Assembly (NCBI GenBank): GCA_016793465.1
Contig: JAEUJW010000077.1
Coordinates: 1 to 64,000, forward strand
Source of the DNA: Myxococcales bacterium
Lineage (GTDB): Bacteria; Myxococcota; Polyangia; Nannocystales; Nannocystaceae
Reading direction: 5' to 3'
DNA length: 64,000 nt
Part shown: in pieces, positions 36,584 to 43,586 of the stretch
How positions within the stretch are numbered: position 1 is the stretch's first letter
Layout of the letters: every line of letters begins with the position of its first letter
Notes under the pieces: model-generated
Seen by the model: the letters and a program-made list of their open reading frames with translations, nothing else
Told to the model about the DNA's origin: nothing
The model's database searches: none
Program-made: the position numbers and the translations under genes

Positions 36584-36794
36584 CCTGCGGACCACTCCGG
36601 TGGGCGCAGGGAACACCGCCTCCGACCTCGGCGCACGGCGCTGGGTCTCGCGCCTGACGGCGCGGACTCTGCCAGTCCGGAGCGGCGGGGCATCCGAATG
36701 CGATTCGTCGCACTCGGAGACGGGATATGTCCACAGTCTGGGCGTGTCACGGTCGGGCTGTGCACAAAAACTGAATCTAAATACCGAGGGGTCG
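36584..36794 (+). other. Untranslated stretch before the tRNA array
   Basis: G+C-rich and rich in short inverted repeats, then A+T-rich just before the first tRNA. TAAATA at 36778-36783 could be a proximal -10 box that would make the array independent of the upstream leader. I looked for RNase P RNA, tmRNA and SRP RNA signatures and found none. Confidence 0.4.
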
Positions 36795-36868
36795 CGAGGC
36801 GTGGCGCAATCTGGCAGCGCACCTGGTTTGGAACCAGGGGGGTGTGGGTTCGAATCCCATCGCCTCGA
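36795..36868 (+). tRNA. tRNA-Pro (anticodon TGG)
   Basis: 74 bases. Acceptor CGAGGCG/CGCCTCG, anticodon stem CCTGG/CCAGG with loop TTTGGAA, T-loop TTCGAAT. C1-G72 and A73 fit bacterial tRNA-Pro. CCA is not encoded. Confidence 0.93.
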
Positions 36869-36871
36869 TCC

Positions 36872-36945
36872 CGGCACGTAGCTCAACTGGACAGAGCACC
36901 ACGCTACGGACGTGAAGGTTGGAGGTTCGAATCCTCCCGTGCCGG
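36872..36945 (+). tRNA. tRNA-Arg (anticodon ACG)
   Basis: 74 bases. Acceptor CGGCACG/CGTGCCG, D-stem GCTC/GAGC, anticodon loop CTACGGA, T-stem GGAGG/CCTCC. A34 would be read as inosine, covering CGU, CGC and CGA. The outermost anticodon-stem pair is a C-A mismatch. Confidence 0.9.
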
Positions 36946-36954
36946 CTTGAACCT

Positions 36955-37030
36955 CGGGGTGTGGCCTAGCCTGGACCAAGGCGCCAGCCTCGGATGCTGG
37001 AGATCGTGGGTTCGAATCCCACCGCCCCGA
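36955..37030 (+). tRNA. tRNA-Pro (anticodon CGG)
   Basis: 76 bases. Acceptor CGGGGTG/CGCCCCG, anticodon stem CCAGC/GCTGG with loop CTCGGAT, T-loop TTCGAAT, A73. CCA not encoded. Confidence 0.92.
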
Positions 37031-37066
37031 CTCTGTTTTTAATTAATTTATCCCCCTCTCAAATCT

Positions 37067-37139
37067 TGGCACGTAGCTCAACTGGATGAGCACCACGCTA
37101 CGAACGTGGAGGATGGAGGTTCGAACCCTCTCGTGCCAG
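37067..37139 (+). tRNA. tRNA-Arg (anticodon ACG), second copy
   Basis: 73 bases. Acceptor TGGCACG/CGTGCCA, anticodon stem CCACG/CGTGG with loop CTACGAA. A diverged copy of the tRNA-Arg at 36872. An A+T-rich spacer with TTTTTAATTAATTTAT precedes it. Confidence 0.9.
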
Positions 37140-37163
37140 CTACCTTTATTTTTATTAAACCCT

Positions 37164-37238
37164 CGGGGTGTGGCCCAGCCTGGCAAGGGCGCCTGCTTCG
37201 GATGCAGGAGGTCGCAGGTTCGAATCCTGCCGCTCCGA
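37164..37238 (+). tRNA. tRNA-Pro (anticodon CGG), second copy
   Basis: 75 bases. Acceptor CGGGGTG/CGCTCCG (one G-T pair in addition to T-G), anticodon stem CCTGC/GCAGG with loop TTCGGAT, T-loop TTCGAAT. Confidence 0.9.
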
Positions 37239-37253
37239 CTCGACGAGAAAATT

Positions 37254-37326
37254 CGGCACGTAGCTCAACTGGAGGAGCGCCGCCGTCCGAAGGCGGAGGA
37301 TGGAGGTTCGACCCCTCTCGTGCCGG
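37254..37326 (+). tRNA. tRNA-Arg (anticodon CCG)
   Basis: 73 bases. Acceptor CGGCACG/CGTGCCG, anticodon stem CCGCC/GGCGG with loop GTCCGAA, T-loop TTCGACC. Reads CGG. Confidence 0.9.
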
Positions 37327-37330
37327 CTAC

Positions 37331-37405
37331 CGGGGTGTAGCTCAGTCTGGCAAGAGCGCCTGCTTCGGGTGCAGGAGGTCGCAGGTTCGAATCCTGTCAC
37401 CCCGA
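37331..37405 (+). tRNA. tRNA-Pro (anticodon CGG), third copy
   Basis: 75 bases. Acceptor CGGGGTG/CACCCCG is perfectly paired, anticodon stem CCTGC/GCAGG with loop TTCGGGT. Confidence 0.9.
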
Positions 37406-37466
37406 CTTTCGACCGACCCGAGACGAGAGGAGAGAGCGAGGAGAGGAGAGCGCAGTGGAGATCGCA

Positions 37467-37542
37467 CGGGACGTGGCCCAGCCTGGTTCAGGGCGCCTGC
37501 TCGGGATGCAGGAGGTCGCGGGTTCGAATCCCGCCGTTCCGA
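37467..37542 (+). tRNA. tRNA-Pro (anticodon GGG, C at position 33)
   Basis: 76 bases. Acceptor CGGGACG/CGTTCCG, D-stem GCCC/GGGC, anticodon stem CCTGC/GCAGG. The loop TCGGGAT puts C, not the near-universal T, at position 33 before GGG. Otherwise a sound cloverleaf. Confidence 0.82.
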
Positions 37543-37564
37543 CTACGAGAGGAAGAAAGACACA

Positions 37565-37641
37565 CGGGATGTAGCTCAGCCTGGTAGAGCGCCTCACTCA
37601 AGACGAGCAGGAGGTCGCGGGTTCGAATCCCGCCGTTCCGA
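37565..37641 (+). tRNA. Aberrant tRNA-Pro-like gene with enlarged anticodon arm
   Basis: 77 bases. Acceptor CGGGATG/CGTTCCG, D-arm and T-arm are normal and of the tRNA-Pro type, but the anticodon arm is 20 bases instead of 17 and only its three outer pairs form. No standard seven-base loop is visible, so the anticodon cannot be assigned. CTCAAGA inside it would read CAA (Leu) if it were a loop. It is either a pseudogene or an unusual tRNA. Confidence 0.6.
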
Positions 37642-37665
37642 TGCGAGGGAGAGAACGACGAGTCA

Positions 37666-37740
37666 CGGGATGTAGCTCAGCCTGGTGAGAGCGCCTGCTC
37701 GGGGAGCAGGAGGTCGCAGGTTCAAATCCTGTCATCCCGA
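37666..37740 (+). tRNA. tRNA-Pro (anticodon GGG, C at position 33), second copy
   Basis: 75 bases. Acceptor CGGGATG/CATCCCG perfectly paired, anticodon stem CCTGC/GCAGG with loop TCGGGGA, again with C33. T-loop TTCAAAT. Confidence 0.82.
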
Positions 37741-37835
37741 TCTTTTTGTTAACCGGTCGGGCTGCCTGCCGCGAGGGGGCGGCGGGCCTGGGAGGAGGCC
37801 TTGCGGGGGGAGCTGGGAGAGAGCGGACGAGACGC

Positions 37836-37917
37836 GCGCAGGTGGTGGAACTGGTAGACACGCAGCCTTGAGGTGGCTGTGCCGTGAGGCGTGAGGGTTC
37901 GAGTCCCTCCCTGCGCA
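37836..37917 (+). tRNA. tRNA-Leu (anticodon GAG)
   Basis: 82 bases with a class II variable arm (TGCC-GTGA-GGCG). Acceptor GCGCAGG/CCTGCGC, anticodon stem CAGCC/GGCTG with loop TTGAGGT, T-stem GAGGG/CCCTC. Confidence 0.92.
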
Positions 37918-37946
37918 TCGAGAGAGGAGAGACGCGAGAGAGACAC

Positions 37947-38030
37947 GCATGGGTGGTGTAATTGGCAGCCACGCAGCCCCGAGATGGCTGTGCCCGCGAG
38001 GGCGTGAGGGTTCGACCCCCTCCCCGTGCA
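37947..38030 (+). tRNA. tRNA-Leu-like gene (anticodon GAG, C at position 33)
   Basis: 84 bases, class II. Acceptor GCATGGG/CCCGTGC, anticodon stem CAGCC/GGCTG with loop CCGAGAT, so position 33 is C. The D-arm (GTGTAATTGGCAGCC) departs from the other tRNA-Leu copies. It looks like a diverged duplicate of the gene at 37836; function uncertain. Confidence 0.72.
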
Positions 38031-38045
38031 TCGAGACGACAATAC

Positions 38046-38129
38046 GCGCAGGTGGTGTAACCGGCAGCCACACGGGTCTCAGAAACCCGGGTCCGAGAGG
38101 ACGTGAGGGTTCGACCCCCTCCCTGCGTA
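38046..38129 (+). tRNA. tRNA-Leu (anticodon CAG)
   Basis: 84 bases, class II. Acceptor GCGCAGG/CCTGCGT with a terminal G-T pair, anticodon stem CGGGT/ACCCG with loop CTCAGAA. The D-arm is of the same variant type as the copy at 37947. Confidence 0.85.
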
Positions 38130-38156
38130 CTTCGAGCGAGCGGTCAGGGAAAATTC

Positions 38157-38240
38157 GCGCAGGTGGTGGAACTGGTAGACACGCAGGCCTCAGAAGCCTG
38201 TGCCCGCGAGGGCGTGAGGGTTCGAGTCCCTCCCTGCGCA
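38157..38240 (+). tRNA. tRNA-Leu (anticodon CAG), second copy
   Basis: 84 bases, class II. Acceptor GCGCAGG/CCTGCGC, anticodon stem CAGGC/GCCTG with loop CTCAGAA, variable arm GCCC-GCGA-GGGC. Fully canonical. Confidence 0.93.
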
Positions 38241-38254
38241 TCACGAGAGGAACA

Positions 38255-38290
38255 CCGCCGGAGCGGTCCCCGAGGGGGCCGCTCCGGCGG
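38255..38290 (+). terminator. Strong hairpin terminator after the tRNA array, no T-tract
   Basis: A perfect 12-bp stem (38255-38266 with 38279-38290) extended inward by TCCC/GGGG-type pairs around a CGAG loop. It starts 15 bases after the last tRNA. No T run follows. Confidence 0.65.
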
Positions 38291-38296
38291 TAGGAT
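38291..38296 (+). promoter_or_regulatory. -10 box TAGGAT, leaderless start
   Basis: TAGGAT directly follows the terminator hairpin and ends five bases before the GTG at 38302. Confidence 0.35.
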
Positions 38297-38301
38297 GGGG
38301 C

Positions 38302-38976
38302 GTGCGCGGGCGCGGCAGACGGCGGCTCGGCGGGCTCGTGGGGCTCGGCTTGCTGGCGGCGTGCACGCTGCGCGGCGACGGCGAGCGGGCCAGCGAGGAG
38401 CGGGTCGTCGACTACTTCGACACCGTCGAGGTGTTCGACTCGTTCGTCGCCGAGCTCGTGGTCGACCCGTCGCTGCTGGTCGACACGGACCTGACGATCA
38501 CCGTGGCCGGGGACGGCAACGCGCTCGGGCGGCTGTTTACCGGGGTGCACGAGGTCGCCACGCTGTCGGTCGGGGTCGACCCCAACCACTTGACGAAGCT
38601 CGAGCTGACCCCGGAGCTGGTGGCGCCGCTGCCGGTGTTGAAGAAATTGCACGCGGCGGATGCGGCGGCGGTGACCGTCGAGGGGGCGTCGGGGGCGCTG
38701 CTGCTGTCGCTCGAGCAGGACGCCACGGCCACGGTCACGGGGGTGACGGCGGGGGTCGTGACGGTGGCGGCGGCGGGGGCCTCGGCGCTCGAGCTCGCGG
38801 GCGAGGGGCCGAGCCTGGAGATCTCCGCGAGCGGCTCGGCGGGGGTCGACGCCCGCAGGTTCAGGGCGGCGGCGGTGACGATCGACGCCCAGGGCACCGG
38901 CAAGATCGTGGTGTGCGGCGCGGACGTCGCGGTCGCCGGGCCCGGCGAGGGCGCGGTCGAGAAGCGCTGCGAGTGA
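38302..38976 (+). CDS. Lipoprotein with DUF2807-like (GIN) beta-helix domain
   Basis: 224 residues from a GTG. Basic N-terminus, hydrophobic core and lipobox LAAC (Cys21). The body has repeated short strands (VTVEGASGALLLSLEQDATATV, SLEISASGSAGVDARRF, VTIDAQGTGKI) as in the putative auto-transporter adhesin head GIN domain, DUF2807, which folds as a parallel beta-helix. It probably sits in the outer envelope. Two Cys close the chain (VVCGADV, EKRCE). Confidence 0.75.
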   Translation: MRGRGRRRLGGLVGLGLLAACTLRGDGERASEERVVDYFDTVEVFDSFVAELVVDPSLLVDTDLTITVAGDGNALGRLFTGVHEVATLSVGVDPNHLTKLELTPELVAPLPVLKKLHAADAAAVTVEGASGALLLSLEQDATATVTGVTAGVVTVAAAGASALELAGEGPSLEISASGSAGVDARRFRAAAVTIDAQGTGKIVVCGADVAVAGPGEGAVEKRCE

Positions 38977-39003
38977 CGGCGCGGATGTGCTACGCCGGGC
39001 GAG

Positions 39004-40095
39004 ATGCGACGCCTCGCGCTGATCCTGTCCGGGTGTGTGGGTTGCGGCTCTGCGGGTGAGCCGGGGGGCGCGTCGGGCGGGACGTCGACGGGCGGGACGT
39101 CGACGGGCGGGAGCTCGGGGGCGCCGACGACGGGCGAGGGCTCGCACACCGGCGCGAGCTCGGACGGGAGCGGGGGCGAGAGCGGCGGGGGCGAGAGCGG
39201 CGGAGGCGAGAGCGACGGCGGGGCGAGCAGCAGCGGCGAGGGCGGGTCGACGGAGGGCGGCGGGGGCTTCGAGGTCGACTGCGGGACGCGCTTCACGCGG
39301 GAGCAGCGGCTGGCGTTCGTGTGCAACATCCCCGCGGGGGTGACCGAGTGTGCGGCGGTCGCGGGGGCGCCCTGCGCGGACGACGACGCGGACGGGCTCA
39401 GCGACGCGTGGGAGGACCTGCTGCTGGCGGCGATGCGGCCGCTGCGGCGCCTCGACGAGGCGGAGCAGCTGCTCGACGACCCGGCGGCGGCGGTCGCGGA
39501 CGTCGGGCGGGTGGTCGCGGTCGGCGATCGCTTCCGCGTGTACGTGATGCTGGGGTACAGCGTCGACTACGGGAGCTGCGGGTTCACCAGCCACAACGGG
39601 GACTCGGAGCGGGTGGTGCTCGACCTGGCGGCGTACGCGGAGGGCGGGCCCGGCGGGGTGGTGATGGCGGGGGCCTACACGGCGGCGCACGAGGGCACGG
39701 CGTCGGACCACGGCGAGGTGTTCACCGGTGCCGGGCTCGATCAGCTGGTGTTCACCGTCGACGCGGCGACGGCGGACCCGCGCTGGGTGGTGTTCCCGTC
39801 GGCGGACAAGCATGCGACCTACGCGACGGTGCAGATCTGCGAGGGCGTCTCGCCGCTGCCGTGCTTCGACGAGGACTGCGCGCCCGACGACGTCGACGAC
39901 CCGGCCGCGTTCGACGTGCTGCCGGCGGAGTTCGTGAACGCGGGCGAGGAGGCGGCGCCGCGGGTCACCGACCTGACCGCGGTGGGGTTCCCCGGCGACG
40001 ACGCGTGGGCCGTGCAGGACTTCTGCGGCGGGCTCGGCGGCGACGGCTGCTCGGCGCCGGTGCGCGACAAGCTGCTGGTCGACCCGTTCGTGTGA
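39004..40095 (+). CDS. Lipoprotein with Gly/Ser/Thr linker, VPS62-like C-terminal domain
   Basis: 363 residues. Signal peptide ends at Cys11 or Cys14 (SGCVGC). Residues about 18-88 are a Gly/Ser/Thr/Glu linker (GGTSTGGTSTGG, SGGGESGGGES). Then ADDDADGLSDAWED, a calcium-loop-like segment, and a domain with GYSVDYGSCGFTSHNGDSE and FPSADKHATYAT, which recall the VPS62/DUF946 group. That likeness is weak. Eight Cys suggest disulfides. A TACGCC box lies seven bases before the ATG. Confidence 0.65.
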   Translation: MRRLALILSGCVGCGSAGEPGGASGGTSTGGTSTGGSSGAPTTGEGSHTGASSDGSGGESGGGESGGGESDGGASSSGEGGSTEGGGGFEVDCGTRFTREQRLAFVCNIPAGVTECAAVAGAPCADDDADGLSDAWEDLLLAAMRPLRRLDEAEQLLDDPAAAVADVGRVVAVGDRFRVYVMLGYSVDYGSCGFTSHNGDSERVVLDLAAYAEGGPGGVVMAGAYTAAHEGTASDHGEVFTGAGLDQLVFTVDAATADPRWVVFPSADKHATYATVQICEGVSPLPCFDEDCAPDDVDDPAAFDVLPAEFVNAGEEAAPRVTDLTAVGFPGDDAWAVQDFCGGLGGDGCSAPVRDKLLVDPFV

Positions 40096-40136
40096 GCGTG
40101 GTTGTGGCGGCGGGCGGGGTTTGGTAAAGCGCGGAC

Positions 40137-41204
40137 ATGCGCGCGCGTCTGGCGGTGTTCGGGCTGTGTCTGGTCGGCTGTTACACGTCGGCGACGGGGG
40201 AGTTCGCCGAGTTCGGCGGCGGCGGGACCGTGGGCGAGGTCGGCGGCGAGTCGTCGAGCGGCGCGGGCGAGGCGACCGGCGGCGAGGCGACGGGCGGGTC
40301 GAGCCTGACCGGCGCGGCGGCGACGACGGGGGACGCGAGCGTGTCGGTCGGGGAGGCGAGCGACGGCGGCGAGGTGAGCGGCGGCGAGAGCACGGGGGTC
40401 GACGCGACCTCGGGCGGCGAGGTTACGACCGGCGGCGACGACACGACCACGGGCGGGCCGCCGGCGGACTGTCCGCGGGTCCGCGTGCTGACGCCGGGCG
40501 ACGTGGCCAACGTGCGGCCGGAGCCGTCGACGGCGATGGACCCGGTCGGCACGCTGGCGGACGGGTCGATCGTCGACGTGCTGGCGGTCGTGCAGGGCGA
40601 GGCGATCGAGGGCGACCCGACGTGGTTCCACGTGCAGAGCCCGAGCGTGACCGGCTACGTGTGGGGCGGGCTGCTCGAGTGCACGACCGACGAGCCGTTC
40701 GACGGCATGTTCTACCTGCCGCTCGAGTGCGGCAAGCAGGCGACGATCAGCCAGGGCAACAACGGCGACTTCAGCCACAACGGGCAGTCGGCCTACGCGT
40801 TCGACTTCTCGCTGGGCATCGGCACGCCGCTGGTGGCGGTCGCCGACGGGACGGTGCTGAAGGCGTACGGGGGCACCTTGCCGGGCGACCCCTGCTACGA
40901 CGGCGGCGGCATGGAGTGCATCAACGCCGCCAACTACGTGGCGCTGGTCCACAGCGACGGGACGCAGTCGATCTACGCCCACCTCAGCGAGGTCGAGGTG
41001 GCGGACGGGCAGTTCGTGCCGCGCGGGGCGATCGTCGGGCTGACGGGGTCGAGCGGGTGGTCGACCGGGCCGCACGCGCACGTGGCCCGCTCGCAGGGCT
41101 GCGGGAGCCGGTGGTGTCAGTCGATCGAGATGAAGTTCGCCGACGTCGGGGGCGACGGGATCCCCGACACGGGCGAGCAGGTGGTCTCGGGCAACTGCCC
41201 CTGA
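40137..41204 (+). CDS. M23-family metallopeptidase lipoprotein with SH3b domain
   Basis: 355 residues. Lipobox LVGC (Cys15), a Gly/Ser/Thr linker to about residue 110, an SH3b-like domain (VLTPGDVANVRPEPSTAMDPVG, WFHVQSPSVTGYVWGG) and a C-terminal LytM/M23 domain. Visible zinc-site motifs are HNGQSAYAFDFSLG (His and Asp) and HAHVARSQG (HxH). It should cut peptidoglycan peptides or act as a cell-wall binding protein; Cys pairs in the catalytic domain suggest an extracytoplasmic site. Confidence 0.85.
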   Translation: MRARLAVFGLCLVGCYTSATGEFAEFGGGGTVGEVGGESSSGAGEATGGEATGGSSLTGAAATTGDASVSVGEASDGGEVSGGESTGVDATSGGEVTTGGDDTTTGGPPADCPRVRVLTPGDVANVRPEPSTAMDPVGTLADGSIVDVLAVVQGEAIEGDPTWFHVQSPSVTGYVWGGLLECTTDEPFDGMFYLPLECGKQATISQGNNGDFSHNGQSAYAFDFSLGIGTPLVAVADGTVLKAYGGTLPGDPCYDGGGMECINAANYVALVHSDGTQSIYAHLSEVEVADGQFVPRGAIVGLTGSSGWSTGPHAHVARSQGCGSRWCQSIEMKFADVGGDGIPDTGEQVVSGNCP

Positions 41205-41207
41205 GGC

Positions 41208-42131
41208 TCAGCGCAGCACGCGGGCGGCGCCGCCGGGGACCGCCTCGGGGGTCAGCGGGGCGGGCAGGTCCGTCTCGCCGAGCAGACCGCGCAGGTCGAT
41301 CTCGATGGTGCGGCAGATCGCCGCCAGCGGGAGGCTGTTGAAGTTCTGGGTGAACGGGTCCTCGATGATCTGACCGATGCGGTCGAGCACGAGGAACACG
41401 AAGGTCACCGCCAGCGAGGCGACCACGGTGGCGAGGCCGAGCTGGTCGACGAGCGCGAACGGCAGCAGCAGGCAGAACACGCGCACGAAGGTGTGGGTGA
41501 AGAACCTGTAGGCCAGGGGGATCGGCGTCTTCTTGATGCGCTCGCAGCCGCCTTGCAGGTTGGTGAGGTCGGTGAGGGTCAAGTCGAGGGCGTAGTGGCG
41601 CTGCTCGCCGAGCCAGCCGCGGGCGGCGGCGGCGGCGAGCTCGCGGGCGTTGGCCTGCAGCAGGTGGAGCGGCGGGTTGGGGGCGGCGGCGACGGCGGCG
41701 CGCTCGTCGGCGGGGAGGAAGGCGGCGTGGAGGTCGGCGACGTCGTCGCCGCGGAGGGCGGCGCGGAGCGCGTGCACGTACGCGATCTGGCGGTGGAGGA
41801 GGCGGCGGCGCAGCGCGTCGAGCTCGGCGGCGGCGTCGGGGGCGACGACGAGGGTGGTGGCCTGGCGGCCGAAGTTGCGCGAGGCGTTGACGATGCCGCC
41901 CCACAGCTTGCGGCCCTCCCAGTAGCGGTCGTAGGCGGCGTTGTTGCGGAAGGCGAGGAAGATGCTGAGGGCCACGCCGACCACCGAGAACGGCAGCGGC
42001 GAGATGTTGGGGTGGAAGTCGAGGAAGCGGTGGGCGAGCGCGACGAGGGTGGCGAGCACGAACACGGACCCGAGGTTCCGGGCGTGCAGGCGGAGGACGG
42101 GGGCCCAGGGGATCTTTTCGCCGACGACCAT
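41208..42131 (-). CDS. Bestrophin-family (RFP-TM) ion channel
   Basis: 307 residues from the ATG; a TTG 21 bases upstream is an alternative. Pattern of bacterial bestrophins: VALSIFLAFRNNAAYDRYWEGRKLWG, a helical cytosolic middle, FTHTFVRVFCLLLPFALVDQLG, and DRIGQIIEDPFTQNFNSLPLAAICRTIE. Forms pentameric channels for ions in the inner membrane. TATCGT lies 12 bases upstream of the ATG. It converges with the M23 gene. Confidence 0.9.
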   Translation of the reverse strand: MVVGEKIPWAPVLRLHARNLGSVFVLATLVALAHRFLDFHPNISPLPFSVVGVALSIFLAFRNNAAYDRYWEGRKLWGGIVNASRNFGRQATTLVVAPDAAAELDALRRRLLHRQIAYVHALRAALRGDDVADLHAAFLPADERAAVAAAPNPPLHLLQANARELAAAAARGWLGEQRHYALDLTLTDLTNLQGGCERIKKTPIPLAYRFFTHTFVRVFCLLLPFALVDQLGLATVVASLAVTFVFLVLDRIGQIIEDPFTQNFNSLPLAAICRTIEIDLRGLLGETDLPAPLTPEAVPGGAARVLR

Positions 42132-42320
42132 GGTGGCGAGGCGACGATACAACGGGTCGCGCCCGCGGGCGCGAGGGCGCAGGTGCGCGGCGAGCCGCGG
42201 ATCTCGCGGACGCCGGGTCGTCGTCAGCGGCCGCGTGCGGGTGGCCGCGGCGAGCCGCGGAGCACGGCGGACGCCGTCGTCGCTGGCGGTCGCGTGCGGC
42301 CGCGGCGGTCGGGGTCGCGG
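42132..42320. other. G+C-rich intergenic region with imperfect duplication
   Basis: A segment of about 56 bases, 42185-42240, recurs imperfectly at 42245-42299, both starting GCGGCGAGCCGCGGA. No gene is seen. Confidence 0.5.
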
Positions 42321-43505
42321 TCAGGGGCCGCGGACCGGACCTGTCCGCGAGGACAGGCGCTCGGGCGGGGCGAACTCGGCCGGGCGACCGCCGAGGCCGA
42401 CGCTGAGCACGGCGTCCCAGTAGCGGCGGCCGGCGGCGGCGGCGAGGCGGTCGAGCGCGGGCAGGCTGCGGCGGGTGTGCTCGAGGCCGGCGAGGGCGCC
42501 GTAGAGGAGGCCGGGCACGACGGCGGGGCGGTCGTGCGGGACGTCCAGGTCGTCGGCGAGGGCGTTGCCGAGGAGGTGGCGGCAGAGCTGACGGGAGATC
42601 CGCACGCGCACGCGGGCCCGGCGCTGCTCGGCGGGGGTGCGCGCGGTCTGGGTCGGGCCGGCGAGCAGGGCGGCGACGAGGGCGCGGCTGTCGCGATCGG
42701 GCGGGCCCTGGGTCAGGTAGATGGCCTCGGCGGTGGCGCGGGCGGTGCGCTCGTCGTCGGGCATGAGCGCGTCCTCGACGCCGAGCAGCCAGCCGACCAC
42801 GCGCCACAGGTGGATGTAGTCGTCGCCCTCGGCGGGGTCGATGCGCAGGCCCATGAGGCGGAGGCCGTCGAGGAACACCTGCGAGAACAGCAGGGTGGTC
42901 GCGACCATGTCGTGCTGGTTGATCGGCGCGGCCCACAGCTCGGGCCGCCAGCGGCCGCTGCGCAGCAGCAGGCTGCGCACCTGGGCGTGCATGAGGCGGA
43001 CCTTGAGGGCGATGGTGACGGCGTCGCCGCGGCGCTCGAGGGCGCCGGGCTCGCACACGGCGGTGACGAAGCGGGCGGTCTCGGCGAGGCGGCGGGGGGC
43101 CATCTCGGCGAGGCGGCCGGAGAACACCAGCGGCTTGTTGCCGGCGGGCGCGGCGTAGCCGTAGGGCAGCGAGCGCAGGCCGAGCACGAGGCCGCCGGCG
43201 AGGCCGGCGCGGAGGAACAGGTGGCAGCCGCGCTCGACGCGGCGCCAGTCGACCCAGGCGGGCCAGGCGGCGACGGAGGCGAGCAGCTGGCGGACGGCAG
43301 GCGGGAGGTCGGGGGAGGCGTGGTCGCCGGAGAGGGCGGCGTCGAGGCGGGCGAAGCCGGCGGGGGCGAGGTCGGCGAGGGCGGCGTCGGCGAGGGGGTC
43401 CTGGCGGTCGAGGCCGGCGATCAGGCGGTCGAGCCAGGGGCCGAACTGAGCGCGGGCCGCCACGATGTTGTGCACGCGGGCGGGGACGGGCTGGGGGTCG
43501 ACCAT
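42321..43505 (-). CDS. MpaB/DUF2236-family oxygenase-like protein
   Basis: 394 residues. The oxygenase MpaB/latex-clearing-protein-like (DUF2236) pattern is seen: GCHLFLRAGLAGGLVLGLRSLPYGYA, NKPLVFSGRLAEM, KVRLMHAQVRSLLL with the likely heme-ligand His, and PINQHDMVATTLLFSQVFLDGLRLMG. Members are b-type heme oxygenases acting on polyisoprene or unknown lipids. Substrate here unknown. Palindrome copy e lies in the last codons. Confidence 0.78.
   Translation of the reverse strand: MVDPQPVPARVHNIVAARAQFGPWLDRLIAGLDRQDPLADAALADLAPAGFARLDAALSGDHASPDLPPAVRQLLASVAAWPAWVDWRRVERGCHLFLRAGLAGGLVLGLRSLPYGYAAPAGNKPLVFSGRLAEMAPRRLAETARFVTAVCEPGALERRGDAVTIALKVRLMHAQVRSLLLRSGRWRPELWAAPINQHDMVATTLLFSQVFLDGLRLMGLRIDPAEGDDYIHLWRVVGWLLGVEDALMPDDERTARATAEAIYLTQGPPDRDSRALVAALLAGPTQTARTPAEQRRARVRVRISRQLCRHLLGNALADDLDVPHDRPAVVPGLLYGALAGLEHTRRSLPALDRLAAAAGRRYWDAVLSVGLGGRPAEFAPPERLSSRTGPVRGP
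42340..42357. repeat. Dispersed palindrome copy e
   Basis: CCTGTCC-GCGA-GGACAGG, a perfect 7-bp palindrome, 19 bases before the end of the oxygenase gene. Coding strand uses the rare codons ACA and GGT. Confidence 0.55.
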
Positions 43506-43575
43506 GGCGTGGTTGTAGAGCGAGGAGGCGCGGGTGGCCAGCGCTGTGCCGTGGTGTCGCAGGCCGGCGAGGGGG

Positions 43576-43581
43576 TATGCT
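43576..43581 (+). promoter_or_regulatory. -10 box TATGCT, leaderless start
   Basis: TATGCT ends five bases before the ATG of the cupin lipoprotein gene. Confidence 0.4.
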
Positions 43582-43586
43582 CGGGC

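Noticed and set aside
36500..36794. Possible RNase P RNA, tmRNA or SRP RNA before the tRNA array
   Set aside because: The conserved core sequences of these RNAs are not present; only short hairpins are seen.
36795..38240. CRISPR-like array
   Set aside because: The regular similarity comes from tRNA genes; there are no identical repeats with unique spacers of constant length.
36600..38293. Short frames across the tRNA array with repeated GxxFESSR-type endings
   Set aside because: They are translations of tRNA genes (T-loops give the repeated peptide), not proteins.
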